A stretch of 8,628 bases of DNA from Nitrospirae bacterium GWC2_57_9 (GTDB lineage Bacteria; Nitrospirota; UBA9217), in contig MHEA01000020.1 in assembly GCA_001805085.1 (NCBI GenBank), positions 1-8,628 of the forward strand, in the 5' to 3' direction. Each line of letters starts with the position of its first letter. Within the stretch, counting starts at the first letter, position 1. Both the position numbers and the translations under genes were made by a program. The notes under the pieces were generated by a model that saw only the letters and a program-made list of their open reading frames with translations, had not been told where the DNA came from and ran no database searches. Positions 1 through 7,615 of this stretch are shown here, piece by piece.

Positions 1-3000
1 CCATGCCGATGTCTTGGCTGGCATGAAGGCGCCGAACACGATCACCGATAAGGCAACGCGCGAAGTGATCGTGAAAGAGGGGGCCAAGATCACGCGGGCT
101 GCGATCAAGAAGATGGAAGCGGCCGGTATCAGCGAGGTCGCCATCCCCCGGGAGGAACTGATCGACCGCATCGTTCTGCGCGATGTCATAGACCCCGAGA
201 CCGGTGAAGTGCTGCTTCCGGCGAACGAAAAGATCACGGATGCGTTCCTGACTAAGGTCGCCGCCACCAAGGTCGAAAAGATAGAAGTGGTCTATATGGA
301 CGGGATCCATGTGATCTCCGCCATCCGGGACACGCTGCTCTCCGACAAAGTATCCTCTTCCGACGAGGCTCTGCTTGAAATCTATCGCAAAATGCGTCCG
401 GGCGAACCGCCGACGATCGATATGGCCCGGAATCTCTTCTCGGGCATGTTCTTCAACGCCAAGCGCTACGACCTCTCCGCGGTCGGCAGGCTCAAGCTGA
501 ATAAGAAATTGAAGCTCGATATCCCGATCGAAAAGACCACGCTCACGGCACAGGATGTGGTCGAGGTGATCCGCTATCTCGTAAACCTTCGTACCGGCAA
601 GGGAGAAGTGGATGATATCGATCATCTTGGCAACCGCAGAGTGCGTTCCGTTGGTGAACTGCTCGAGAACCAGATACGTGTCGGACTGGCGCGGATGGAG
701 CGAGCGATCAAGGAGCGGATGAGCCTGCAGGATGTGGACACGCTCATGCCGCATGATATCATCAACCCAAAGCCGGTGATCGCGGCAATCAAAGAGTTCT
801 TCGGTTCAAGCCAGCTTTCCCAGTTCATGGACCAGACCAACCCGCTGGCCGAGATCACGCACAAGCGAAGATTGTCCGCACTTGGGCCCGGCGGTCTTAC
901 CCGCGAGCGGGCCGGATTCGAAGTCCGCGACGTTCACACCACTCATTACGGGAGGATCTGCCCCATCGAGACGCCTGAGGGACCGAATATCGGACTCATT
1001 GTTTCGCTTGCCACGTATGCCAGGGTGAACGACTACGGCTTCATCGAGGCGCCGTACCGGGAAGTAAAAGCGGCCAAGGTGACCGACCAGATAGAGTACC
1101 TCTCGGCTGTGGACGGTGAAAACTTCGTGGTCGCACAGGCCAATACCCCCGTGGACGGTCGCGATAAGATCGCAGTGGACAGTGTTTCCGCCCGCGTGGG
1201 GGGCGAGTTTAAACTCGTGAGCGCCGAGGAAGTCCAGTATATGGACGTGTCCCCGAAGCAAATTGTCTCCGTTTCTGCTGCGCTCATTCCGTTCCTTGAG
1301 AATGACGACGCCAACCGCGCACTCATGGGATCGAACATGCAGCGCCAGGCAGTGCCTCTCCTGAGACCGCAGGCGCCTGTTGTGGGAACCGGCATGGAAC
1401 GGGTGGCTGCGCGCGATTCCGGCGCCATCGTTTCGGTGAAGCGCGACGGCATCGTCGAATCGGTTGACTCCACCCGGATCGTGATCAAGGGCGAGGACTC
1501 CCGTGGAAAGACGGTTGTTGATACCTATCCGCTCACCAAGTTCTACCGTTCGAACCAGAATACCTGCATGAACCAGAAACCGATCGTTCGGATCGGCGAC
1601 AAAGTGAAGAAGGGGCAGGTCGTGGCCGACGGGCCGGCGACGGATCTCGGCGAACTTGCGCTCGGCCAGAACGTGCTCGTGGCGTTCATGCCCTGGAGCG
1701 GATACAATTACGAAGACGCGATCATTATCAGCGAACGATTGGTCAAGGAAGACCGCTACACCTCGATCCATATCGAGGAGTTCGAGATCGAGGCTCGCGA
1801 TACGAAGCTGGGCAAGGAGGAGATCACCCGTGATATCCCGAATCTCGGCGAAGAGACGCTTCGGAATCTCGATGAGAACGGTATTATCCGGATCGGTGCC
1901 GAGGTCATGCCCGGAGATATCCTGATCGGCAAAGTAACGCCCAAAGGCGAAACCCAGCTGACGCCGGAAGAGAAGCTGCTGCGCGCCATATTCGGCGAGA
2001 AGGCAGGCGATGTGCGCGACGCATCGCTCTATGCTCCTCCTGGAATCGAAGGGACCGTCATCGACGTAAAGGTCTTTTCGCGCAAAGGCGAGGACAAAAA
2101 CGAACGCCTCAAGACGCAGGAAAGTGAGGAGATCGCACGCCTTCAGAAGGAGTATGCCGAAGAGATCAAGACCGAGAAGGAAGACCGCTACAAGCGGATA
2201 AGGCGGCTTCTGATCGGAAAAACCGCTTCCGACAAGATCGTGAATTCCAAGACGGGGAAAACCGAACTCGCGAAGGGGAAGAAAATCACGGTAGAGGTCC
2301 TCGATAAGGTCCCCGAGAAAGATTATGCCAAGATCAAGGTCGAGTCCGAGGACTATCCCGCGAAGCTCCAGGAGATCCTGGACAGTTCCGAGAACCAGAT
2401 CGGGATTCTTGAATCGATATATGATGAGAAGATCGGCAGGCTGAAACGCGGAGACGATCTTCCTCCCGGCGTGGTGAAGCTTGTAAAGGTCTACGTTGCC
2501 ATGAAACGTAAACTTTCGGTAGGCGATAAGATGGCCGGCCGGCACGGCAACAAGGGCGTGGTATCCAGAATCGTTCCGGAAGAGGACATGCCCTATCTCC
2601 CTGATGGAACACCCGTTGAAATCGTATTGAACCCGCTGGGCGTGCCGTCCCGTATGAACGTGGGACAGATCCTTGAAACTCATCTTGGCTGGGCCGCAAA
2701 GGCCCTAGGGCTGCACGTCGCGACGCCGGTCTTTGACGGCGCTTCTGAAGACCGTATCCGCTCACTTTTGAAGGAAGCGAAACTTCCAGGTACGGGACAG
2801 TCGATCCTCCATGACGGCAGAACGGGAGAGCCTTTCGACAAACCGGTCACCGTCGGCTACATGTACATGCTGAAGCTCCATCACCTGGTCGACGACAAGC
2901 TTCATGCACGTTCCATCGGTCCTTATTCGCTCGTCACGCAGCAACCGCTGGGCGGCAAAGCCCAGTTCGGCGGACAGCGTCTCGGCGAAATGGAAGTCTG

Positions 3001-3253
3001 GGCACTTCAGGCGTACGGTGCCGCCTACTGTCTTCAGGAGTTCCTGACCGTTAAGTCCGATGACGTGTCGGGCAGGGCGAAGATATACGAGGCCATTGTC
3101 AAGGGCGAGAACACGCTTGAACCGGGCCTGCCCGAATCGTTCTATGTGCTCATCAAGGAACTCCAGAGTCTCTGCCTTGATGTCGAACTGATCGAGCGCA
3201 AGAACGAAAAGGAACGGGTCATCGGGCTTGAGAAGATTTCTTCTGCCCGGTAA
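1..3253 (+). CDS. rpoB: DNA-directed RNA polymerase subunit beta (5'-truncated by window edge)
   Basis: Beta subunit of RNA polymerase, forming one pincer and part of the active centre. The frame is open from base 2 (HADV...) with no stop, so the gene begins upstream and about 240 N-terminal residues are missing by comparison with E. coli. The TTG at 14 is an internal leucine, not a start. Numbering below counts that codon as 1. The rifampicin region GSSQLSQFMDQ...HKRRLSALGPGG lies at about 264-293, with D273, H283 and S288 (E. coli D516, H526, S531) all wild type, so rifampicin sensitivity is expected. E567-D568 match the E. coli E813-D814 pair. GDKMAGRHGNKG at 837-848 holds the active-site lysines K839 and K847. 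Residues 699-812 form a charged insert at the beta-i9 position. The E. coli loop before ATPVFDGA is absent (LGWAAKALGLH at 891-901). The C-terminus has about 18 extra basic residues. The stop is a tandem TAA TAA. rpoC follows after 93 nt, presumably on the same transcript. Confidence 0.99.
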   Translation, partial: HADVLAGMKAPNTITDKATREVIVKEGAKITRAAIKKMEAAGISEVAIPREELIDRIVLRDVIDPETGEVLLPANEKITDAFLTKVAATKVEKIEVVYMDGIHVISAIRDTLLSDKVSSSDEALLEIYRKMRPGEPPTIDMARNLFSGMFFNAKRYDLSAVGRLKLNKKLKLDIPIEKTTLTAQDVVEVIRYLVNLRTGKGEVDDIDHLGNRRVRSVGELLENQIRVGLARMERAIKERMSLQDVDTLMPHDIINPKPVIAAIKEFFGSSQLSQFMDQTNPLAEITHKRRLSALGPGGLTRERAGFEVRDVHTTHYGRICPIETPEGPNIGLIVSLATYARVNDYGFIEAPYREVKAAKVTDQIEYLSAVDGENFVVAQANTPVDGRDKIAVDSVSARVGGEFKLVSAEEVQYMDVSPKQIVSVSAALIPFLENDDANRALMGSNMQRQAVPLLRPQAPVVGTGMERVAARDSGAIVSVKRDGIVESVDSTRIVIKGEDSRGKTVVDTYPLTKFYRSNQNTCMNQKPIVRIGDKVKKGQVVADGPATDLGELALGQNVLVAFMPWSGYNYEDAIIISERLVKEDRYTSIHIEEFEIEARDTKLGKEEITRDIPNLGEETLRNLDENGIIRIGAEVMPGDILIGKVTPKGETQLTPEEKLLRAIFGEKAGDVRDASLYAPPGIEGTVIDVKVFSRKGEDKNERLKTQESEEIARLQKEYAEEIKTEKEDRYKRIRRLLIGKTASDKIVNSKTGKTELAKGKKITVEVLDKVPEKDYAKIKVESEDYPAKLQEILDSSENQIGILESIYDEKIGRLKRGDDLPPGVVKLVKVYVAMKRKLSVGDKMAGRHGNKGVVSRIVPEEDMPYLPDGTPVEIVLNPLGVPSRMNVGQILETHLGWAAKALGLHVATPVFDGASEDRIRSLLKEAKLPGTGQSILHDGRTGEPFDKPVTVGYMYMLKLHHLVDDKLHARSIGPYSLVTQQPLGGKAQFGGQRLGEMEVWALQAYGAAYCLQEFLTVKSDDVSGRAKIYEAIVKGENTLEPGLPESFYVLIKELQSLCLDVELIERKNEKERVIGLEKISSAR
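803..892 (+). other. rpoB: Rifampicin-binding region of rpoB
   Basis: This stretch encodes the rifampicin pocket of the beta subunit, GSSQLSQFMDQTNPL followed by AEITHKRRLSALGPGG. The classical resistance positions (E. coli Q513, D516, H526, S531) all carry the sensitive residue. The position equivalent to E. coli N518 is threonine, which I regard as natural lineage variation, not a resistance change. That reading rests on family knowledge and was not tested here. Confidence 0.9.
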
Positions 3254-3256
3254 TAA
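3251..3256 (+). other. Tandem in-frame stop codons TAA TAA at the end of rpoB
   Basis: The rpoB reading frame ends with TAA at 3251-3253, directly followed by a second in-frame TAA at 3254-3256. Double stops act as a backstop against readthrough and are often found in highly expressed genes. The sequence shows the stops directly; the purpose is inferred. Confidence 0.85.
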
Positions 3257-3266
3257 AAAAATTGCC

Positions 3267-3276
3267 AATTCGAATT
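3267..3276. repeat. Perfect 10-bp palindrome in the rpoB-rpoC gap
   Basis: AATTCGAATT reads identically on both strands and sits 13 bases after the rpoB stop. It is AT-rich, would need a loop taken from its own bases to form a hairpin, and has no flanking GC stem or T-run, so it is not a convincing terminator. It may be chance, an RNA-processing landmark or a protein-binding site. No function can be assigned from sequence. Confidence 0.4.
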
Positions 3277-3309
3277 CCGAAGTCCAAATAGCAGATTTAT
3301 TGGATTTGG

Positions 3310-3333
3310 TTAGGATAGCAGCAACGGTCCTAA
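3310..3333 (+). promoter_or_regulatory. Hairpin directly upstream of the rpoC ribosome binding site
   Basis: TTAGGA at 3310-3315 pairs perfectly with TCCTAA at 3328-3333 across a 12-nt loop. The stem ends exactly where the rpoC Shine-Dalgarno stretch TAGGAGG begins at 3334. In the RNA the hairpin would leave the ribosome binding site exposed. The upstream TAGGA copy also competes for the TCCTA strand. The stem is only 6 bp and AU-rich, so a regulatory role is an inference. Confidence 0.4.
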
Positions 3334-3340
3334 TAGGAGG
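3334..3340 (+). promoter_or_regulatory. Strong Shine-Dalgarno of rpoC supporting a GTG start
   Basis: TAGGAGG contains a full AGGAGG core and lies 6 nt before GTG at 3347. This spacing is near ideal and decides the start in favour of the GTG over the in-frame ATG at 3392, which has only a weak CAGGA-like sequence upstream. Confidence 0.85.
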
Positions 3341-3346
3341 TACACA

Positions 3347-6300
3347 GTGGAAGAGAAACGGATAACAGAAAACAAGGCCAGGACCGAAGTCATGAGCCTG
3401 TTCGACAAGCCCAAGGACATCAGTTTTGACGCGATGAGAATAAAGATTGCCTCTCCCGACCGGATCAAGGAATGGTCCTTCGGTGAGGTGAAAAAGCCGG
3501 AGACCATCAATTACCGCTCATTCAAGCCGGAGCGCGATGGCTTGTTTTGTGCGAAGATATTCGGACCGATCAAGGACTGGGAGTGCCTGTGCGGTAAGTA
3601 CAAGCGTATGAAACACCGTGGCATTGTCTGCGATAAGTGCGGCGTCGAGGTGATACAGTCGAAAGTACGCCGTGAGCGCATGGGTCACATCGAGCTTTCA
3701 TCGCCGGTCGCTCATATCTGGTTCCTGAAGGGTCTGCCGAGCCGTATCGGCACGCTGCTTGATATGACGCTCCGTCAACTGGAGAAGGTCCTCTATTTCG
3801 AAAGCTATGTCGTCGTGGACGGCGGCGATACCCCACTCAAGCAGAAGGAACTGCTTACCGAGGAGAAGTTCCGAAAGTCGCAAATGGAGTTTGGTTCAAG
3901 CGCTTTCAAGGCCGGAATGGGTGCAGAGGCGATCCGCGAAATGCTGAAGGCCATCGACCTAGAAGTTGAGTCGGAGGAAATCCGGAATAAGATCGAGACT
4001 GCCACCTCGATGGCCACCAAAAAGAAGCTGACGAAGCGGCTTAAGGTGATCGAGGCATTCCGCAAATCAGGCAACAAGCCTGAATGGATGATCCTGGACG
4101 TAATCCCGGTTATTCCGCCGGAGCTGCGCCCTCTCGTTCCTTTAGAGGGCGGCCGGTTCGCCACCTCGGATCTGAACGATCTCTATCGCCGGGTAATCAA
4201 CAGGAACAACAGGCTGCACCGGCTGGAGGAACTGAAAGCGCCTTCCGTCATCATCAGGAACGAGAAGCGAATGCTGCAGGAAGCTGTCGATGCGCTGTTT
4301 GATAACGGGCGTCGCGGAAGGGTCCTCCGGGGCCCCAACAAACGTCCGCTCAAATCACTTTCGGATATGCTGAAGGGAAAACAGGGACGGTTCCGGCAGA
4401 ATCTGCTGGGAAAACGCGTTGACTACTCGGGCCGTTCCGTTATCGTTGTCGGTCCCGATCTCAAACTGCACCAGTGCGGCCTTCCCAAGAAGATGGCGCT
4501 TGAGCTGTTCAAGCCGTTCATCTTCAACAAGCTGGAAGAAAAGGGCTACGCTACAACCATCAAGAGCGCAAAGAAGATGATCGAACGCGAGCGCCCCGAG
4601 GTATGGGACGTGCTCGAGGAAGTGATCCAGGAGCATCCGGTTCTCCTGAACCGCGCCCCAACGCTTCACCGGCTCGGCATCCAGGCCTTTGACCCGGTTC
4701 TCGTCGAAGGAAAGGCTATCAGGCTTCATCCGCTCGTGTGTGCCGCCTTCAATGCGGACTTCGACGGCGACCAGATGGCAGTCCATATTCCGCTTTCGGT
4801 AGAGGCTCAGCTTGAGGCTCGAGTGCTCATGCTTTCGATCAACAACGTGCTTTCACCCGCGAATGGACGTCCGATCACCGTTCCTTCTCAGGACATCGTG
4901 CTTGGCTGCTATTATCTTACGAAGGGGCGATCCGGCGCCAAGGGAGAGGGCAAGATCTTCTCGGGCAGGGACGAGGTCCGTATTGCCTATGACCAGCGCA
5001 TGGTCGACATTCATGCAAGGGTCCGTGTCCGCATCAACGGCAAGATCGAGGAAACCACGGTCGGTCGAGTGCTTTTCAGCGATGTTCTGCCGGAAGCCAT
5101 GTCCTTCTCTTCAGTCAATAGGGACATGAACAAAAAAGAGCTCGCAAAATTGATCGATGAATGTTATCGCAAACTGGGACTGCGACGTACCGTTATCCTG
5201 ATCGACGATCTGAAGGAGATGGGGTTCAAGTACGCGATGAAGTCCGGGATATCGATCTGCATTTCCGACATGCATATCCCGAGCAAAAAGCAGAAGTTCA
5301 TTGACCAGGCCCAGAAGGAAGTGATGGAGATCCATCACCAATACACCGAAGGTCTTATCACGAACGGTGAGCGCTATAATAAAGAAATCGACATCTGGGC
5401 GAATGTGACCGAGAAGATCGCTGACGAAATGATGGCGGAACTGGGTATGGAGGCCGTCGAGCAAGGCGCTTCAAAGAAATCGGAGCTCGTGGAAGCGCGC
5501 TCCTTCAACAATATCTTCATGATGGCCGATTCGGGAGCGCGCGGCAGCACCCAGCAGATCAGGCAGCTTGCCGGCATGCGCGGTCTCATGGCAAAACCAT
5601 CGGGCGAGATCATTGAGACGCCGATCACCGCGAACTTCCGGGAAGGACTTACCGTGCTGCAGTACTTCATCTCAACGCACGGTGCCCGGAAAGGTCTGGC
5701 CGATACTGCGCTCAAGACCGCGAACTCGGGGTATCTCACCAGGAGACTGGTGGACGTGTCCCAGGATGTGATCATCACTCAAGATGATTGCGGCATCACG
5801 GACGGCATCATCGTCGGCTCCCTCGTGGAAGGCGGAGAGATCATCGAGCCGTTGTCCGAACGTATCCTTGGCCGTGTCGCTGCTGAGGACGTCAAGGACC
5901 CGATCACCAAGGAAGTGATCGTCGGCACCCGCAGGGAAATAAACGAAGAACTGGTTAAGCGCATCGAAGAAGCAGGCATCGACCGCATCAAGATTCGTTC
6001 GGTACTGACTTGCCAGTCCCTGCGCGGCGTCTGCAGGATGTGCTACGGCCGTGACTTGGGCCGCGGCAAGCTCGTGGACATCGGCGAGGCGATCGGCATC
6101 GTCGCAGCACAGTCCATTGGCGAACCGGGCACACAGCTCACCATGAGAACCTTCCACATCGGCGGTACGGCGAGCAAGGTCGTTGAACAGACGGTGCTCG
6201 AAGCGAAGAACGCCGGTGTCATCAAGTATCTCAACCTGAACACCGTGAAGAATAAAGAGGGCGACTACGTCGTTATGTCGCGCAGCGGCAACGTCGCGAT

Positions 6301-7483
6301 CTACGATGAGACCGGCCGCGAAAAGGAGAAGTACGCGATCATTTACGGTGCACGCCTGAAAGTGCAGGACGGCCAGAAGGTGGACGTGGGACAGAAAATC
6401 GTCGAGTGGGATCCCTATTCACTCCCGATCCTGACTGAGATCGGCGGCAAGATCGCCTTCGGCGATATCATCGAGGGCGTGACCATGCGAGAGGAAGTGG
6501 ACGAGGTCACCGGTCTGTCCCGAAAAGTGATCATCGACTATCCGAACCAGAACCTCCGGCCCCGTATCTCCATCAAGGACCAGCATGGCAAAACGGCCAG
6601 GCTTCCCGGTTCAAATGTGGTCGCCCGGTACCTCCTCCCCGCAGGCGCACACATCCTCGTGGACAAGGGCCACGAAGTGTTCCCGGGCGACATTCTCGTA
6701 AAGATACCACGCGAGACCACGAAGACCAAGGACATCACGGGAGGTCTCCCGAGGGTCGCCGAGCTGTTCGAAGCCCGGAAGCCGAAGGAACAGGCCATTA
6801 TCAGCGAGATCGACGGCACTGTGGAGTTCGGCGGTTTTGTGAAAGGCATGCGCCGTATCCTTGTGAAGGACGGCATGGGCAATGAGAAGGAGTACCTCAT
6901 CCCCAAGGGTAAGCATGTGAATGTGCATGAGGGCGACTGGGTCACTGCTGGTGAACCGCTCATGGACGGCCCGGTTGATCCGCACGATATTCTGAGCGTG
7001 CTCGGTCCTCGGGAACTCCAAAAGTACCTCGTGGACGAGGTGCAGCAGGTCTACCGCCTCCAGGGCGTGAGCATCAACGACAAGCACATCGAGGTTATCG
7101 TTCGCCAGATGCTGCGCAAGGTCAGGATCGAGGACGCGGGCGATACGTCCTTCCTGATTGGTGAGCAGGTTGACCGCTTTACTTTTGTGAGGGAGAATGA
7201 GGCGGTCATTGCCAAAGGCGGAAAACCGGCGACTGCCCGGCCGATCCTCCTCGGTATCACAAAAGCATCACTCACCACCGACAGCTTCATATCCGCGGCG
7301 TCGTTCCAGGAAACCACGAGGGTGCTGACGGAGGCTGCCATCACGGGTGCTGTTGATGATTTGGTTGGCTTGAAGGAGAATGTCATCATGGGGAGGCTGA
7401 TCCCTGCGGGAACCGGTATGAGCGAGTACCGGAACACGTACGTGGAAGCAGAGGAAGAGGTTCTCCAGGAGATACCAGAGTAA
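3347..7483 (+). CDS. rpoC: DNA-directed RNA polymerase subunit beta'
   Basis: Complete 1378-residue beta' subunit, which carries the catalytic magnesium site. Motifs in order: zinc ribbon cysteines C80, C82, C95, C98 (ECLCGKYKRMKHRGIVCDKC); sigma-binding clamp coiled coil at about 275-320 (DLNDLYRRVINRNNR); switch-2 region GKQGRFRQNLLGKRVDYSGR from 344; catalytic NADFDGDQ at 469-476, where D471, D473 and D475 hold Mg2+; ADSGARGSTQQIRQLAGMRG from about 727; bridge helix at about 770-805; second zinc site C815, C889, C896, C899; trigger loop MRTFHIGG at 933-940 with R934 and H937; then a lineage-specific SI3-type insertion to about 1128, before the trigger-helix part TKDITGGLPRVAELFEARKP. The C-terminus ends EVLQEIPE, shorter than the E. 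coli tail. The N-terminus is about 10 residues longer than in E. coli; M16 (3392) is an alternative start, but GTG has the strong ribosome site. Nothing looks broken. Confidence 0.99.
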   Translation: MEEKRITENKARTEVMSLFDKPKDISFDAMRIKIASPDRIKEWSFGEVKKPETINYRSFKPERDGLFCAKIFGPIKDWECLCGKYKRMKHRGIVCDKCGVEVIQSKVRRERMGHIELSSPVAHIWFLKGLPSRIGTLLDMTLRQLEKVLYFESYVVVDGGDTPLKQKELLTEEKFRKSQMEFGSSAFKAGMGAEAIREMLKAIDLEVESEEIRNKIETATSMATKKKLTKRLKVIEAFRKSGNKPEWMILDVIPVIPPELRPLVPLEGGRFATSDLNDLYRRVINRNNRLHRLEELKAPSVIIRNEKRMLQEAVDALFDNGRRGRVLRGPNKRPLKSLSDMLKGKQGRFRQNLLGKRVDYSGRSVIVVGPDLKLHQCGLPKKMALELFKPFIFNKLEEKGYATTIKSAKKMIERERPEVWDVLEEVIQEHPVLLNRAPTLHRLGIQAFDPVLVEGKAIRLHPLVCAAFNADFDGDQMAVHIPLSVEAQLEARVLMLSINNVLSPANGRPITVPSQDIVLGCYYLTKGRSGAKGEGKIFSGRDEVRIAYDQRMVDIHARVRVRINGKIEETTVGRVLFSDVLPEAMSFSSVNRDMNKKELAKLIDECYRKLGLRRTVILIDDLKEMGFKYAMKSGISICISDMHIPSKKQKFIDQAQKEVMEIHHQYTEGLITNGERYNKEIDIWANVTEKIADEMMAELGMEAVEQGASKKSELVEARSFNNIFMMADSGARGSTQQIRQLAGMRGLMAKPSGEIIETPITANFREGLTVLQYFISTHGARKGLADTALKTANSGYLTRRLVDVSQDVIITQDDCGITDGIIVGSLVEGGEIIEPLSERILGRVAAEDVKDPITKEVIVGTRREINEELVKRIEEAGIDRIKIRSVLTCQSLRGVCRMCYGRDLGRGKLVDIGEAIGIVAAQSIGEPGTQLTMRTFHIGGTASKVVEQTVLEAKNAGVIKYLNLNTVKNKEGDYVVMSRSGNVAIYDETGREKEKYAIIYGARLKVQDGQKVDVGQKIVEWDPYSLPILTEIGGKIAFGDIIEGVTMREEVDEVTGLSRKVIIDYPNQNLRPRISIKDQHGKTARLPGSNVVARYLLPAGAHILVDKGHEVFPGDILVKIPRETTKTKDITGGLPRVAELFEARKPKEQAIISEIDGTVEFGGFVKGMRRILVKDGMGNEKEYLIPKGKHVNVHEGDWVTAGEPLMDGPVDPHDILSVLGPRELQKYLVDEVQQVYRLQGVSINDKHIEVIVRQMLRKVRIEDAGDTSFLIGEQVDRFTFVRENEAVIAKGGKPATARPILLGITKASLTTDSFISAASFQETTRVLTEAAITGAVDDLVGLKENVIMGRLIPAGTGMSEYRNTYVEAEEEVLQEIPE
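4751..4774 (+). other. rpoC: Catalytic Mg2+-binding NADFDGDQ motif of beta'
   Basis: These codons encode NADFDGDQ, residues 469-476. The three aspartates D471, D473 and D475 match the universal active-site triad (E. coli D460, D462, D464) that chelates the catalytic magnesium for nucleotide addition. All are intact. Confidence 0.97.
6176..6730 (+). other. rpoC: SI3-type insertion in the beta' trigger loop
   Basis: Between the first trigger helix (MRTFHIGG, 933-940) and the second (DITGGLPRVAELFEARKP, from about 1129) lies a block of roughly 185 residues. It aligns in order with E. coli SI3, with landmarks such as YGARL, WDPYSLPILTEIGG and LRPRISI. In E. coli SI3 affects pausing and transcript cleavage. 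Such a block is expected in Proteobacteria and related diderm phyla and absent from Firmicutes and Thermus. Boundaries are approximate. Confidence 0.8.
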
Positions 7484-7492
7484 GTGTATACC

Positions 7493-7506
7493 GGGTAACC
7501 GTACCC
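7493..7506 (+). repeat. Small hairpin just after rpoC
   Basis: GGGTA at 7493-7497 pairs with TACCC at 7502-7506 across the 4-nt loop ACCG, beginning 10 nt after the rpoC stop. TACC at 7489-7492 and GGTA at 7514-7517 could add a 4-bp outer stem. No T-run follows, so this alone is not an intrinsic terminator. It may protect the transcript's 3' end or be part of the larger fold that follows. Confidence 0.4.
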
Positions 7507-7518
7507 AATATATGGTAG

Positions 7519-7592
7519 AGGGGCGTGAGCATTCAGGCTGGGCCAAACGAATGCTTGCCAAGCTTGCGGCTCACCCCCCTGCTGCTGTTTTT
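7519..7592 (+). terminator. Branched inverted repeat with T-run, likely terminator of the rpoBC transcript
   Basis: AGGGGCGTGAGC at 7519-7530 pairs with GCTCACCCCCCT at 7569-7580, giving 11 of 12 pairs with a single C-C mismatch. The enclosed 38 nt can fold into two smaller hairpins: ATTC/GAAT (7531-7534 with 7549-7552) around GGC/GCC, and GCTT/AAGC (7553-7556 with 7560-7563). TTTTT follows at 7588-7592. The stem is strong, but the T-run is short and starts 7 nt after it. A weaker alternative hairpin, GCGGC/GCTGC (7566-7570 with 7581-7585), ends closer to the Ts and excludes the long stem. The position between rpoC and a new promoter fits termination. A conserved structured RNA element is also possible. 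Confidence 0.6.
7553..7567. repeat. Short direct repeat GCTTGC-CAA-GCTTGC
   Basis: The hexamer GCTTGC occurs at 7553-7558 and 7562-7567, separated by CAA, inside the loop region of the branched inverted repeat. It lets the AAGC/GCTT pairing slip between alternatives. No function is evident. Confidence 0.4.
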
Positions 7593-7595
7593 GGA

Positions 7596-7613
7596 GTTAA
7601 TTAACAAAAAAAA
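7596..7613 (+). promoter_or_regulatory. UP-like A/T-rich element of the rpsL promoter
   Basis: Directly upstream of the -35 box is an almost pure A/T stretch: the palindrome TTAATTAA (7597-7604) and a run of eight As (7606-7613). This corresponds to about -38 to -55 from the predicted transcription start, where the alpha subunit C-terminal domains bind in strong ribosomal promoters. The composition is visible; the activation is inferred. Confidence 0.65.
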
Positions 7614-7615
7614 TC

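Noticed and set aside
836..838. Threonine at the E. coli N518 position as a rifampicin-resistance mutation
   Set aside because: All classical resistance positions are wild type, and threonine here looks like ordinary variation between phyla.
806..2683. A 625-codon open frame on the minus strand inside rpoB
   Set aside because: The plus-strand frame matches RpoB residue by residue. The antisense product has no recognisable domain and looks like the shadow of strong codon bias in a GC-rich gene. No ribosome site or promoter was noticed for it.
3262..3320. A promoter for rpoC in the rpoB-rpoC gap
   Set aside because: Only weak matches (TTGCCA, TAGGAT) at unsuitable spacing. Cotranscription with rpoB is the simpler reading.
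5375..5380. TATAAT inside rpoC as an internal promoter
   Set aside because: No -35-like hexamer lies 16-18 nt upstream, and the bases are explained by conserved coding sequence (ERYNKE).
7519..7580. A tRNA or known riboswitch in the rpoC-rpsL gap
   Set aside because: There is no cloverleaf, CCA end or T-loop, and I could not match it to any riboswitch core I know. It also lies before the promoter, so it cannot be the leader of rpsL.
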